From Terrimonas_B sp041743125 (lineage in GTDB: Bacteria; Bacteroidota; Bacteroidia; Chitinophagales; Chitinophagaceae), in NCBI GenBank assembly GCA_041743125.1, contig JBGTNK010000263.1, forward strand, positions 1 through 64,000: a stretch of 64,000 nt of DNA, in the 5' to 3' direction. The notes under the pieces are model-generated. The model did no database searches. It was not told where the DNA came from and was given only the letters and a program-made list of their open reading frames with translations. Positions 17,027 through 25,436 of the stretch are shown here, piece after piece (positions within the stretch are counted from its first letter, which is position 1; each line of letters begins with the position of its first letter). Both the position numbers and the translations under genes were made by a program.

Positions 17027-18493
17027 ATGAACTCAGAGATCATCGAACTTACAGAAGACGTCTCCCATTCCAGTTTATACAATAAGGACCTGGCACCTGT
17101 TCCTGCTATTTTACGAACCTGGAATAAATGGCATATTGCTGCTATCTGGGTTGGAATGGCTGTTTGTATTCCTACTTATATGCTGGCCAGTAGTTTGATC
17201 AGCCAGGGTATGAATTGGTGGCAGGCATTAATTACTATTTTGTTGGGCAATTTAATAGTACTGATCCCGATGATCCTGAATGCACATGTTGGAACTAAAT
17301 ATGGCGTACCTCTCCCCGTTTTTTTAAGATTAAGTTTTGGAATCAAGGGCGCCGTGCTTGCTTCATTACTTCGCGGACTTGTTGCATGCGGATGGTTTGG
17401 CATTCAAACCTGGATTGGCGGAGCTGCCATTTACCAGCTATTAATAATTGTTTTACCGGGTTTTGCGGCTTCACCTTTTTTGGGAAATTTTATTGGTTTA
17501 AATCTGGCGCAAGCCGGTTGTTTTATGTTCTTCTGGTTTATTAATATCTGGATCGTCTATAAAGGCATTGATTCTATCAGGGTGCTGGAAACATGGTCGG
17601 CTCCTTTTTTATTACTCATTGGTTTATTTTTATTGATTTGGGCCTGGCAGCGTGTAGGATCGATGGGAGATATATTGCAGGCATCTTATACTCTTTCAGC
17701 ACAACCTGATATTGATTTCTGGAAAATATTTTTTCCCGGATTAACTGCAATGGTTGGTTTTTGGGCTACCCTTTCATTGAATATTCCTGACTTTACAAGA
17801 TATGCCCGGTCACAAAAAGACCAGGCACTGGGTCAACTAATCGGCTTGCCCGCCACCATGGTATTTTATTCCTTTATCGGAATTGCGGTCACCAGCGCAA
17901 CTATACTTATATATGGAGAAGCCATATGGGACCCGGTTGCTTTAATGGGTAAGTTTGATTCTCCGATCATTATCGCTGTTTCTATGGTTGGATTAACGAT
18001 TGCAACCTTGTCAACCAATATTGCAGCAAACGTAGTAGCTCCAGCCAATGGCTTTGCCAACATTGCACCAAAAAAAATAAGTTTTAAAACCGGTGGATAT
18101 ATTACCGGCATTATCGGTATTCTTATTTTTCCCTGGAAGCTGCTTGCTGATCCGGAAGGATATATCTTCCGATGGCTGATCGCCTATTCTGCCTTGCTGG
18201 GTTCCCTGGCAGGCATTATGATCTGCGATTATTACCTGGTTAGAAAAACAAAGATTCAGTTACCTGAATTATTTAAAGAAAAAGGAATTTATAAAGGATG
18301 GAATCCTCCTGCATGGATCGCTTTTTTTCTTAGCCTGCTTCCGGTTATTCCGGGTTTTCTCGTGGCAGTAGGTATCAGCAGGGCAGAAAGCTTCTCAAAA
18401 TTTCTTGTTACCTTATATTCCTATGCATGGTTCGTAACATTCTTTCTTTCTTTTTTAATTTATTGGTTTTTGGTAAAAAGGAAGAAAGATTAA
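17027..18493 (+). CDS. NCS1 family nucleobase:cation symporter
   Basis: 488 residues with about 12 membrane segments. N-terminal NCS1 signatures are present: a Asn/Asp-Leu-x-Pro-Val motif (KDLAPVP), TWNKWHIAAIWVGM, and YGVPLPVFLRLSFG, with the substrate-site region GWFGIQTWIGG. By genomic position it probably imports uracil, thymine or dihydropyrimidines; allantoin or hydantoin are family alternatives. Only 12 bases separate it from the dihydropyrimidinase gene. Confidence 0.9.
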   Translation: MNSEIIELTEDVSHSSLYNKDLAPVPAILRTWNKWHIAAIWVGMAVCIPTYMLASSLISQGMNWWQALITILLGNLIVLIPMILNAHVGTKYGVPLPVFLRLSFGIKGAVLASLLRGLVACGWFGIQTWIGGAAIYQLLIIVLPGFAASPFLGNFIGLNLAQAGCFMFFWFINIWIVYKGIDSIRVLETWSAPFLLLIGLFLLIWAWQRVGSMGDILQASYTLSAQPDIDFWKIFFPGLTAMVGFWATLSLNIPDFTRYARSQKDQALGQLIGLPATMVFYSFIGIAVTSATILIYGEAIWDPVALMGKFDSPIIIAVSMVGLTIATLSTNIAANVVAPANGFANIAPKKISFKTGGYITGIIGILIFPWKLLADPEGYIFRWLIAYSALLGSLAGIMICDYYLVRKTKIQLPELFKEKGIYKGWNPPAWIAFFLSLLPVIPGFLVAVGISRAESFSKFLVTLYSYAWFVTFFLSFLIYWFLVKRKKD

Positions 18494-18505
18494 AATTTTA
18501 TTTTA

Positions 18506-19888
18506 ATGTCCATATTAATAAAAAATGGGAGAATCATTACGGCAGATTCAGATTACAACGCCGACATCCTGGTTGAGGGGGAATTGGTGAAAGCTATCGG
18601 TATAAACCTTTCTCAAAAGGCAGACAAAATAATAGATGCAACAGGTAAACTTATTTTTCCGGGGGGTATTGATCCGCATGTGCACCTGGAGATGCCCTTC
18701 ATGGGAACTTTTAGCAGTGATACCTATGAAACCGGTACCCGTGCGGCTTTGTTTGGAGGCACTACCATGGTCATCGATTTTATTTTGCAAAAACAGGGAC
18801 ACTCTCTCAGGTCTGCACTAGATGAATGGAAAGGAAGAAGCAATCAGAATTGTGTTAGTGATTACAGTTTCCATATGGCTGTTACTGATTTTAACGATCA
18901 CACAAAAAAGGAAATAAAAGAGATGATCGAAAATGAAGGAATCAGTTCTTTTAAAACATTTATGGCCTATAAAGGGGCTTTGATGATCGATGACCGGCAG
19001 ATGATTGGCCTGATGGAGGAAGTAAAAAAACAGGGTGGCCTGATCAATGTACATGCCACCAACGGTGATATGATCGATTATTTAATTGCAAAACATAAAT
19101 CTGAAGGAAAGCTTTCTCCTCTTTACCATTACCTGTCACAGCCTGAAGTTACCGAAGCAGAAGCCAGTGAACGGTTTGCCGATATGGCCAATTACACCGG
19201 CTGTCCTGGCTATATTGTTCATCTTACCTGCGAAGGCGCCTTAAATGCAGTTAGAAATGCCACAAAAAGAAATCAAAAAATTTTTGTAGAAACCTGTATA
19301 CAATATTTACTGCTGGATGCATCGTTATATGAAAAAGATTTTGAAGGGGCGAAATGGGTAATGAGCCCGCCACTGCGTGAAAAGAAAGACCAGGAAACAT
19401 TGTGGGCTGGGATCAACCAGGGATTGATACAGGTAGTAGCGACTGATCATTGCCCGTTTAAATGGGAACAAAAGCTGATGGGCAAAGATGACTTTTCAAA
19501 AATACCGAATGGACATCCGGCCATAGAGCACAGGATGGAATTATTATTCAGCGAAGGAGTAAATAAGAAAAGGATCACCCTAAACAAATTTGCGGAAGTA
19601 ACCAGCACCAATCCGGCTAAGATCTTCGGTATGTTTCCCCGTAAAGGAACCATTGCAATTGGCAGCGATGCCGATATCATCATACTTGATGCAAGTGAAA
19701 GACATTCTTTGTCTGCCGGCACCCATCATATGAACGTTGATTATAGTGGTTACGAAGGATGGGAACTTACGGGAAAGGTAAAGACCGTTTTACTAAGAGG
19801 CCAGGTAGCAATAGAAGATAATAAATGCCTGCTGGAAAAAGGAGCAGGAAAATTTATAAAAAGATCTAAAGTAATGCAGATCATTTAG
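18506..19888 (+). CDS. hydA: Dihydropyrimidinase
   Basis: 460-residue amidohydrolase that opens dihydrouracil and dihydrothymine to N-carbamoyl-beta-amino acids. Metal ligands are visible: His58-x-His60 in DPHVHLEMP, the carboxylated Lys150 in SSFKTFMAYKG, later His residues in NVHATNG and IVHLTCEG, and the Asp in VATDHCPF. Full length for the family. Step 2 of the reductive pathway encoded in this locus. Confidence 0.93.
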   Translation: MSILIKNGRIITADSDYNADILVEGELVKAIGINLSQKADKIIDATGKLIFPGGIDPHVHLEMPFMGTFSSDTYETGTRAALFGGTTMVIDFILQKQGHSLRSALDEWKGRSNQNCVSDYSFHMAVTDFNDHTKKEIKEMIENEGISSFKTFMAYKGALMIDDRQMIGLMEEVKKQGGLINVHATNGDMIDYLIAKHKSEGKLSPLYHYLSQPEVTEAEASERFADMANYTGCPGYIVHLTCEGALNAVRNATKRNQKIFVETCIQYLLLDASLYEKDFEGAKWVMSPPLREKKDQETLWAGINQGLIQVVATDHCPFKWEQKLMGKDDFSKIPNGHPAIEHRMELLFSEGVNKKRITLNKFAEVTSTNPAKIFGMFPRKGTIAIGSDADIIILDASERHSLSAGTHHMNVDYSGYEGWELTGKVKTVLLRGQVAIEDNKCLLEKGAGKFIKRSKVMQII

Positions 19889-19958
19889 ACATAAGTAATC
19901 AACCAATAAGCGGGATTATTTTTTCAAATTGAATTTTTTAAAAACTTAACTATACAAC

Positions 19959-20825
19959 ATGCCAAGGATCATAAAATCAGGATTAATACAAATGAGTCTG
20001 CCACTTTCGGAGGGAGAAGGAAGCATTGAAGATATTAAAGAAGCCATGGTGCAAAAGCATATTCCCTTAATAGAAGAGGCTGGCAAGAAAGGAGTGCAGA
20101 TTCTCTGCCTGCAGGAAATATTCAATACACCCTATTTCTGCCCGGGCCAGGACAAAGCCTGGTATGAATCAGCAGAAACGGTTCCCGGCCCTACTATTGA
20201 AAGAATGCAGGAATATGCAAAAAAATATAGCATGGTGATAGTTGTGCCGGTCTATGAAAAAGAACAGGCAGGTGTGTTATACAATACCGCGGCGGTGATT
20301 GATGCCGATGGTTCTTATCTTGGTAAATACAGGAAAAACCATATTCCGCATACCAGTGGTTTTTGGGAAAAGTTTTTCTTCAAGCCAGGCAACTTAGGTT
20401 ACCCGGTTTTTCAAACCCGCTACGCCAAAGTAGGTGTTTATATTTGTTATGATCGCCATTTTCCTGATGGTGCAAGATGCCTGGGATTGAACGGAGCAGA
20501 GATCGTGTACAATCCTTCTGCTACCGTGGCCGGCCTCTCTCAATATTTATGGAAACTGGAACAGCCGGCACATGCAGCGGCCAACGGATACTTTATGGGG
20601 TGCATCAACCGGGTTGGAATTGAAAAACCCTGGAATCTTGGAAAATTTTATGGTTCTTCTTATTTCGTTGATCCCAGGGGACAAATTTTTGCCCAGGCCA
20701 GTGAAGACAAGGACGAATTATTGATAAGTGATTTTGATCTGGACATGATTGAAGAAGTTAGGGCCACCTGGCAATTTTACAGGGACCGAAGGCCTGAAAC
20801 TTATGGGAAGCTTGTGGAACTTTAA
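19959..20825 (+). CDS. Beta-ureidopropionase (N-carbamoyl-beta-alanine amidohydrolase), nitrilase family
   Basis: 288-residue nitrilase-superfamily hydrolase with the Glu-Lys-Cys triad: Glu53 (CLQEIFNTPYF), Lys126 (KYRKNHIPH) and Cys163 (VGVYICYDRHFPDGAR). It releases beta-alanine or beta-aminoisobutyrate, CO2 and ammonia, step 3 of the pathway. The YFCPGQD segment is typical of this subgroup. Cytoplasmic. Confidence 0.92.
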   Translation: MPRIIKSGLIQMSLPLSEGEGSIEDIKEAMVQKHIPLIEEAGKKGVQILCLQEIFNTPYFCPGQDKAWYESAETVPGPTIERMQEYAKKYSMVIVVPVYEKEQAGVLYNTAAVIDADGSYLGKYRKNHIPHTSGFWEKFFFKPGNLGYPVFQTRYAKVGVYICYDRHFPDGARCLGLNGAEIVYNPSATVAGLSQYLWKLEQPAHAAANGYFMGCINRVGIEKPWNLGKFYGSSYFVDPRGQIFAQASEDKDELLISDFDLDMIEEVRATWQFYRDRRPETYGKLVEL

Positions 20826-20868
20826 ACACCAGCTTAATTAAAATAAAAAAACTTTTTAAAATCCGGAA

Positions 20869-22212
20869 ATGCCAATTAACAATAACAGGCTAACCAAAGA
20901 ACAATTCCAGGAGAACTTCGCTGACATCCATCCGCCGTTTGAAAATAAAACGGCAGCCGATGTAGATGCGAATCGTTGCTTGTTTTGTTATGATGCCCCC
21001 TGTACCAAAAGCTGTCCTACCCATATTGATATCCCCAAATTCATCAAGCAGATCACTACGGATAATATAAAAGGTTCAGCTCATACCATTTTTTCTTCCA
21101 ATATAATGGGTGCAGGATGCAGTCGGGTATGCCCCGTTGAAAAATTATGCGAAGGTGCCTGCGTGTATAATTTGCTGGAGGAAGAACCTATTCCTATCGC
21201 CAAGCTGCAACGTTTCTCTACAGAAAAAGCAATGGAAAATAACTGGCAGTTGTTTGAGAGAAAACCGTCGGTTGGAAAAAGAGTCGCCATTATTGGTGCC
21301 GGACCTGCCGGTTTGAGTTGCGCCCATTCTTTAAGTCGTGAAGGAATTGATGTAACCATTTTTGAAAAGGAAAGTAAAGGGGGTGGATTGATGACCTATG
21401 GCATAGCAGCTTATAAGGTAACTCCGCAGTTTTGTGAAGAGGAAGTAAATTATATCACGGCCATCGGTGGCATTGATATTAAATACAACCAGGAATTAGG
21501 TAAGAATATCTTCCTGGATGGACTGCAAAATAATTATGATGCTGTTTACCTGGGCCTGGGAGTTGGTGTAGCACGGCAATTAAACATTCCCGGTGAGGAA
21601 ATGGAAGGAGTGGTTGATGCCATTTCATTTATCTATGACATAAGAAATAAAGACTTCCAAGAAATTCCTGTTGGGGATAACGTGGCTGTTATAGGAATGG
21701 GGATGACGGCGATCGATGCAGCAACACAGGCCAAGAGATTAGGTGCGAAAAATGTAACGCTTGTTTACCGGCGATCTGAAGAAGAAAAACCATGTACAGA
21801 TGTTGAACTGGATATTGCAAAGCTCGATGGCTGCAAGATCCTCTGGCTGGCTGCTCCTAAAGAAGTAAAAGGGGAAAACGGGAAAGTGACTGGATTAATT
21901 TGCAGCGTAATGAAATTGGGAGAGCCTGATGCAGGCGGTCGCCGGTCACCCGTTGATACCGGGGAAACATTTTCCCTGCCTTTAGATATGGTGATAAATG
22001 CAGCAGGCCAGGTGCCCTTTGAAGAATTAATGAACAATAATAAACTTCAAAATAAAAACGGGAAACTGATCACAGATAAAAATTGCTCTACGAATATTAA
22101 AGGTGTTTTTGCCGGCGGCGATGCTGTCAATGGCGGGAAAGAAGTGGTAGACGCAGTACAAGATGGAAAACTTGGGGCAGCAGCGATATTGAAATACCTT
22201 GAATTATTTTGA
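20869..22212 (+). CDS. preT: NAD-dependent dihydropyrimidine dehydrogenase subunit PreT
   Basis: 447-residue flavoprotein resembling the GltD-like half of dihydropyrimidine dehydrogenase. N-terminal Fe-S cysteine clusters (CLFCYDAPCTKSCPTHIDIP and GAGCSRVCPVEKLCEGAC) precede the FAD Rossmann motif IIGAGPAGLSCAH and the NAD(P) motif VIGMGMTAIDAA. It passes electrons from NAD(P)H to PreA, which reduces uracil and thymine; step 1 of the pathway. The stop codon TGA is itself part of the first heptad of the inserted four-helix-bundle cassette, so the extreme C-terminus may have been altered by that insertion. Confidence 0.92.
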   Translation: MPINNNRLTKEQFQENFADIHPPFENKTAADVDANRCLFCYDAPCTKSCPTHIDIPKFIKQITTDNIKGSAHTIFSSNIMGAGCSRVCPVEKLCEGACVYNLLEEEPIPIAKLQRFSTEKAMENNWQLFERKPSVGKRVAIIGAGPAGLSCAHSLSREGIDVTIFEKESKGGGLMTYGIAAYKVTPQFCEEEVNYITAIGGIDIKYNQELGKNIFLDGLQNNYDAVYLGLGVGVARQLNIPGEEMEGVVDAISFIYDIRNKDFQEIPVGDNVAVIGMGMTAIDAATQAKRLGAKNVTLVYRRSEEEKPCTDVELDIAKLDGCKILWLAAPKEVKGENGKVTGLICSVMKLGEPDAGGRRSPVDTGETFSLPLDMVINAAGQVPFEELMNNNKLQNKNGKLITDKNCSTNIKGVFAGGDAVNGGKEVVDAVQDGKLGAAAILKYLELF

Positions 22213-22236
22213 ATGTTAAATGTTGAATGCTGAATG
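22209..22236 (+). repeat. Left array of four heptads
   Basis: Four consecutive 7-mers of consensus TTGAATG. The first supplies the preT stop codon and the fourth supplies the ATG of the four-helix-bundle gene. Confidence 0.8.
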
Positions 22237-22590
22237 AAAGAGGACAATAAGATATTAAACCTGACATTCGATTTCTCAATTCAGATAATTGGCTTATATA
22301 AAGTATTATTACAGCAAAATGAATATGTAATTTCAAAACAGTTACTAAGAAGTGCTACAAGTATTGGAGCAAATGTTGAAGAAGCGAATGCGGCACAGAC
22401 AAAAAAAGATTTTATAATGAAAATGTCCATTGCTTCTAAAGAGGCTAGAGAAAGTAAATATTGGTTAAGGCTTCTAGACAAAAGCCAGATGGTAAGAGCT
22501 GATTATTCTGTTTATCTTACAACAAATGAACACATCATAAACATCCTTACAAAAATCGTAAAAACATCGCAGGAATTATTGAAAAAATAA
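22234..22590 (+). CDS. Four-helix-bundle protein (23S rRNA intervening-sequence type)
   Basis: 118 residues, almost wholly helical, of the family once named S23 or 23S rRNA IVP, which folds into a four-helix bundle and forms pentamers. Typical segments: ISKQLLRSATSIGANVEEANAAQTKKDFI, here seen as RSATSIGANVEEA followed by AQTKKDFIMKM, then ASKEARESKYWLRLL. The biochemical function of the family is unknown; in other genomes it occurs in rRNA intervening sequences and scattered between genes. The ORF is exactly bounded by the two heptad arrays. Same strand as preT and preA, so it does not block read-through. Confidence 0.85.
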   Translation: MKEDNKILNLTFDFSIQIIGLYKVLLQQNEYVISKQLLRSATSIGANVEEANAAQTKKDFIMKMSIASKEARESKYWLRLLDKSQMVRADYSVYLTTNEHIINILTKIVKTSQELLKK

Positions 22591-22616
22591 TTCAAAATTT
22601 AACATTCAATACTCAA
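22589..22616 (-). repeat. Right array of four heptads, inverted
   Basis: On the minus strand: TTGAGTA, TTGAATG, TTAAATT, TTGAATT. It overlaps the stop codon of the four-helix-bundle gene and mirrors the left array. Confidence 0.75.
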
Positions 22617-22630
22617 CACATTTTTTAACA

Positions 22631-23899
22631 ATGGCTGATTTAACATCAAATTTCCTGGGTATCAGCTCCCCCAATCCTTATTGGCTGGCCAGTGCACCTC
22701 CCACGGATAAAAAATATAATGTACTCCGTGCCTTTGAAGCCGGCTGGGGTGGCGTGGTATGGAAAACATTGGGGTCGCAGGTAAAAAATGTTTCCTCACG
22801 ATATTCTGCAGTAGACTACGGTGGTCAGCGGGTAATGGGTTTCAATAATATTGAATTAATATCTGACCGACCCCTGGATATAAATCTCAAGGAAATAAAA
22901 GAATGCTTACAATTATTTCCTGACCGGGCTATGATAGTTTCTCTCATGGCAGATAACGATAAACAAAGCTGGCATGAGCTAATTAAAAAAGTGGAAGACA
23001 CAGGAGCACATGGATTAGAATTGAATTTTGGCTGCCCGCATGGCATGACGGAAAGGGGCATGGGTGCTACAGTTGGGCAAGATCCTGAAATTGCCTCTAT
23101 GGTAGTGGAATGGGTAATGGAAGCTGCTACTATTCCTGTTATAACCAAGTTGACTCCGAATGTACATTCGGTTGTGCCTGCCGGAAGGTCAGTGGTTAAA
23201 GCCGGTACCAATGGCTTGTCATTAATAAACACTATTCAATCCATCACCGGCGTTGACCTGGAAACGATGGTACCTAATCCTTATGTGGCAGGCAAATCCG
23301 TATTTGGTGGTTATTGCGGACCGGCAGTAAAGCCAATAGCACTAAAAATGCTAACTACCATTGCGCAGGATGACCTGACAAGAACTGTTCCTGTTTCCGG
23401 CATTGGTGGTATCAGTACATGGAAAGATGCTGTGGAATTTATGTTACTGGGTGCCAGTAACGTGCAGGTATGCACCGCTGCGATGAAACAGGGATTCAGA
23501 ATTATTGAGGATCTGTGCGAGGGCCTGAATAACTGGATGGATGAAAAACAATTTAAAACCCTTGATGATTTTATTGGCAGATCAGTTAACACGATCACAC
23601 ACTGGGAAGACCTGGACATCAATTATCATCATATCGCTAAAATAAACCAGGATAAATGCATCCATTGCGGTCTCTGTTATATTACCTGCGAGGATACTTC
23701 TCACCAATCTATTCGCCTGGATTATGGACATCCATATAATACCTACACGGTTAAAGAAAATGACTGCGTAGGATGTAATCTTTGCGAACTGGTTTGCCCC
23801 GTTGATAATTGCATTACTATGGAAGAACACCGTGTTGCGCCGGAATATATTAACTGGAAAGAATGGCAGAAAAGAGGGCTGCCTCTTAATGACCATTAA
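22631..23899 (+). CDS. preA: NAD-dependent dihydropyrimidine dehydrogenase subunit PreA
   Basis: 422 residues: an FMN-binding TIM barrel of the dihydroorotate/dihydropyrimidine dehydrogenase type (ELNFGCPHGMTERGMGA, catalytic Cys in GCPHG; GGYCGPAVKPIAL phosphate-binding), followed by two 4Fe-4S motifs, CIHCGLCYITCED and CVGCNLCELVCPV. Reduces uracil and thymine to dihydropyrimidines with electrons from PreT. The last gene of the catabolic locus. Separated from preT by the four-helix-bundle cassette. Confidence 0.94.
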   Translation: MADLTSNFLGISSPNPYWLASAPPTDKKYNVLRAFEAGWGGVVWKTLGSQVKNVSSRYSAVDYGGQRVMGFNNIELISDRPLDINLKEIKECLQLFPDRAMIVSLMADNDKQSWHELIKKVEDTGAHGLELNFGCPHGMTERGMGATVGQDPEIASMVVEWVMEAATIPVITKLTPNVHSVVPAGRSVVKAGTNGLSLINTIQSITGVDLETMVPNPYVAGKSVFGGYCGPAVKPIALKMLTTIAQDDLTRTVPVSGIGGISTWKDAVEFMLLGASNVQVCTAAMKQGFRIIEDLCEGLNNWMDEKQFKTLDDFIGRSVNTITHWEDLDINYHHIAKINQDKCIHCGLCYITCEDTSHQSIRLDYGHPYNTYTVKENDCVGCNLCELVCPVDNCITMEEHRVAPEYINWKEWQKRGLPLNDH

Positions 23900-24067
23900 G
23901 AATTACATTATTAATTCTAGCTTACTAAAAGTATTCTCAGCTTCTGTATATATCCCTAACAAAATAAGTACCCCGCTGCATGCCCCCGCATCGTATTCAA
24001 GCGGGATAACTGGTAGTACGTTTACTGTGGCGCCCGGGCTGAGTAAATAAAAAAATATAGAGGGCGG

Positions 24068-24105
24068 CTCCCGGGAGTTTCGTAAAAAACCTTTTACAAA
24101 ACTCC
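24068..24105 (+). repeat. Long hairpin in the intergenic region after preA
   Basis: GGAGTTTCGTAAAA (24074-24087) pairs with TTTTACAAAACTCC (24092-24105), 13 of 14 positions, around a four-base loop. A 10-bp palindrome CTCCCGGGAG overlaps its 5' side (24068-24077). The T run expected for a terminator is absent. It could be transcript-end structure or a repeat end. The remaining bases between 23900 and 24162 hold no convincing gene. Confidence 0.5.
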
Positions 24106-24162
24106 TGCCGTAAATCATTAACTTTCTAATCGGGAGCTCTCAATACACTAAAAGATAAGATC

Positions 24163-24687
24163 ATGAAAACAAGAATATTTTTTTTCCTTGCCCTTCTTGC
24201 AACTTTCTTCTTTGGTTTTGCCTTTAAATCCGTCATCAGCAAAACTGCTAAAACCCCTGACCTTAAAAAAGTAACCGGTATTGGTGGCATATTTTTCAAA
24301 TGCAAGGATCCGAAGGCGATTAGGGAATGGTATAGTAAACACCTGGGCTTTGAAACAAACCAATACGGAGCAGTATTTGAGTGGAGACAAGGAGCAGACA
24401 GCATGCAAAAAGGATTTTCTCAATGGAGTCCCTTTTCTGAAAAAACAAAATACTTTGAGCCTTCCACAAGGGATTTTATGATCAATTACCGGGTTGATGA
24501 TTTAGAAGCATTGATTGATCAACTTAAAAAGGATGGCGTCACTGTAACAGACAGTATTCAGACGGTTGAATATGGCAAGTTTGTTCATATCATGGACCTG
24601 GAAGGAAACAAACTTGAATTGTGGGAGCCTGATGATATTGAATTCGAAAAGTTGGGAGTGCAGATAGGTGCTAAGACAATAAAATAA
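24163..24687 (+). CDS. Exported VOC (glyoxalase/bleomycin-resistance fold) protein
   Basis: 174 residues: a signal peptide or N-terminal anchor of about 22 residues, then one VOC module (GIGGIFFKCKDPKAIREWYSKHLGF..., ending in VHIMDLEGNKLELWEP). The terminal Glu in LELWEP is the usual metal ligand. The start contains GG instead of the common His at the first ligand position, so metal binding is uncertain. Function unknown; export is unusual for VOC enzymes, but the window holds a second exported one at 48.9 kb. Confidence 0.8.
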   Translation: MKTRIFFFLALLATFFFGFAFKSVISKTAKTPDLKKVTGIGGIFFKCKDPKAIREWYSKHLGFETNQYGAVFEWRQGADSMQKGFSQWSPFSEKTKYFEPSTRDFMINYRVDDLEALIDQLKKDGVTVTDSIQTVEYGKFVHIMDLEGNKLELWEPDDIEFEKLGVQIGAKTIK

Positions 24688-24794
24688 AAATGCCAGCGCC
24701 TGCGCTCATGCCCCGCCGGCAGATAAATGAGCAAAAAGTAACTTAATCCTTCATACTTCTTCGAAGCTCACTTAATTTTACGAAAAGAATCAAA

Positions 24795-25244
24795 ATGTCA
24801 ACAAATAGCGTAACGCTGCACAGGGTTCTTAAGGCTAACCCGGAAAAAGTTTATCGAGCCTTTACCGATGCCAATGCCATGGCGTCCTGGATTCCGCCTT
24901 ATGGATTTTTATGTGTCGTTCATAAACTGGAAGCGAAAGTTGGCGGGACTTATAAGATGTCCTTTATCAATTTTACTACGGGCAACGCACATTCTTTTGG
25001 CGGAAAATATATGAAACTCGAACCCGGTGGATTTTTACAGTACACTGATATATTTGATGATCCGAATCTGCCGGGAGAAATGATCACTTCAGTTTGGTTA
25101 AAGAAAGTTTCTGCAGGTACCGAATTGAAAGTAACACAGGAATGTATTCCTGAAATGATACCGACAGATATGTGTTATTTGGGATGGCAGGAATCATTGG
25201 AAAAATTAAAAAAATTAGTGGAGCCGGAAATCCCTGATATGTAA
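24795..25244 (+). CDS. SRPBCC (AHSA1-type) family protein
   Basis: 149-residue START-like fold: N-terminal strand LHRVLKANPEKVYRAFTDANAMASWIPP and the C-terminal helix GWQESLEKLKKLVEP are typical of the activator-of-Hsp90-homologue group. Such proteins bind hydrophobic ligands in a central cavity; the ligand here is unknown. Cytoplasmic, probably its own transcript. Confidence 0.85.
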   Translation: MSTNSVTLHRVLKANPEKVYRAFTDANAMASWIPPYGFLCVVHKLEAKVGGTYKMSFINFTTGNAHSFGGKYMKLEPGGFLQYTDIFDDPNLPGEMITSVWLKKVSAGTELKVTQECIPEMIPTDMCYLGWQESLEKLKKLVEPEIPDM

Positions 25245-25370
25245 AATTCAAGACATCGGCTTTCTTATTTTTGAGATATTAAATAGATAAAATTACCCGA
25301 AATTTGCAGGTGCAGGTTTTGTCTGAAGGCATGTTGGTTTTCGGTATTTTCCCGCTTGACGATCCGGCTT

Positions 25371-25378
25371 TATATTTG
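25371..25378 (+). promoter_or_regulatory. Bacteroidota -7 promoter box for the AsmA-like gene
   Basis: TATATTTG, an exact TAnnTTTG match, 58 bases before the ATG at 25437. Confidence 0.5.
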
Positions 25379-25436
25379 CATTTTTGCAGCAATCCGAACA
25401 TTTAGTGATACCTGTTGTTAAACCAATATCAGATCT

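Larger units (their letters stand above)
22209..22616. mobile_element. Four-helix-bundle cassette bounded by inverted heptad arrays
   Basis: A 408-bp unit separates preT from preA, which are normally adjacent. Its left end is four tandem 7-mers (TTGAATG, TTAAATG, TTGAATG, CTGAATG; 22209-22236). Its right end, read on the opposite strand, is TTGAGTA, TTGAATG, TTAAATT, TTGAATT (22616 to 22589). Over 21 bases the two ends match as inverted repeats at 19 positions. The only gene inside is a four-helix-bundle ORF that starts in the last left heptad and stops in the first right heptad. The whole has the form of a small non-autonomous mobile cassette; movement is inferred. Confidence 0.6.

Noticed and set aside
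23802..24050. Plus-strand 82-codon frame at the end of preA
   Set aside because: Half of it overlaps preA in another frame and the rest is low-complexity without homologous look.
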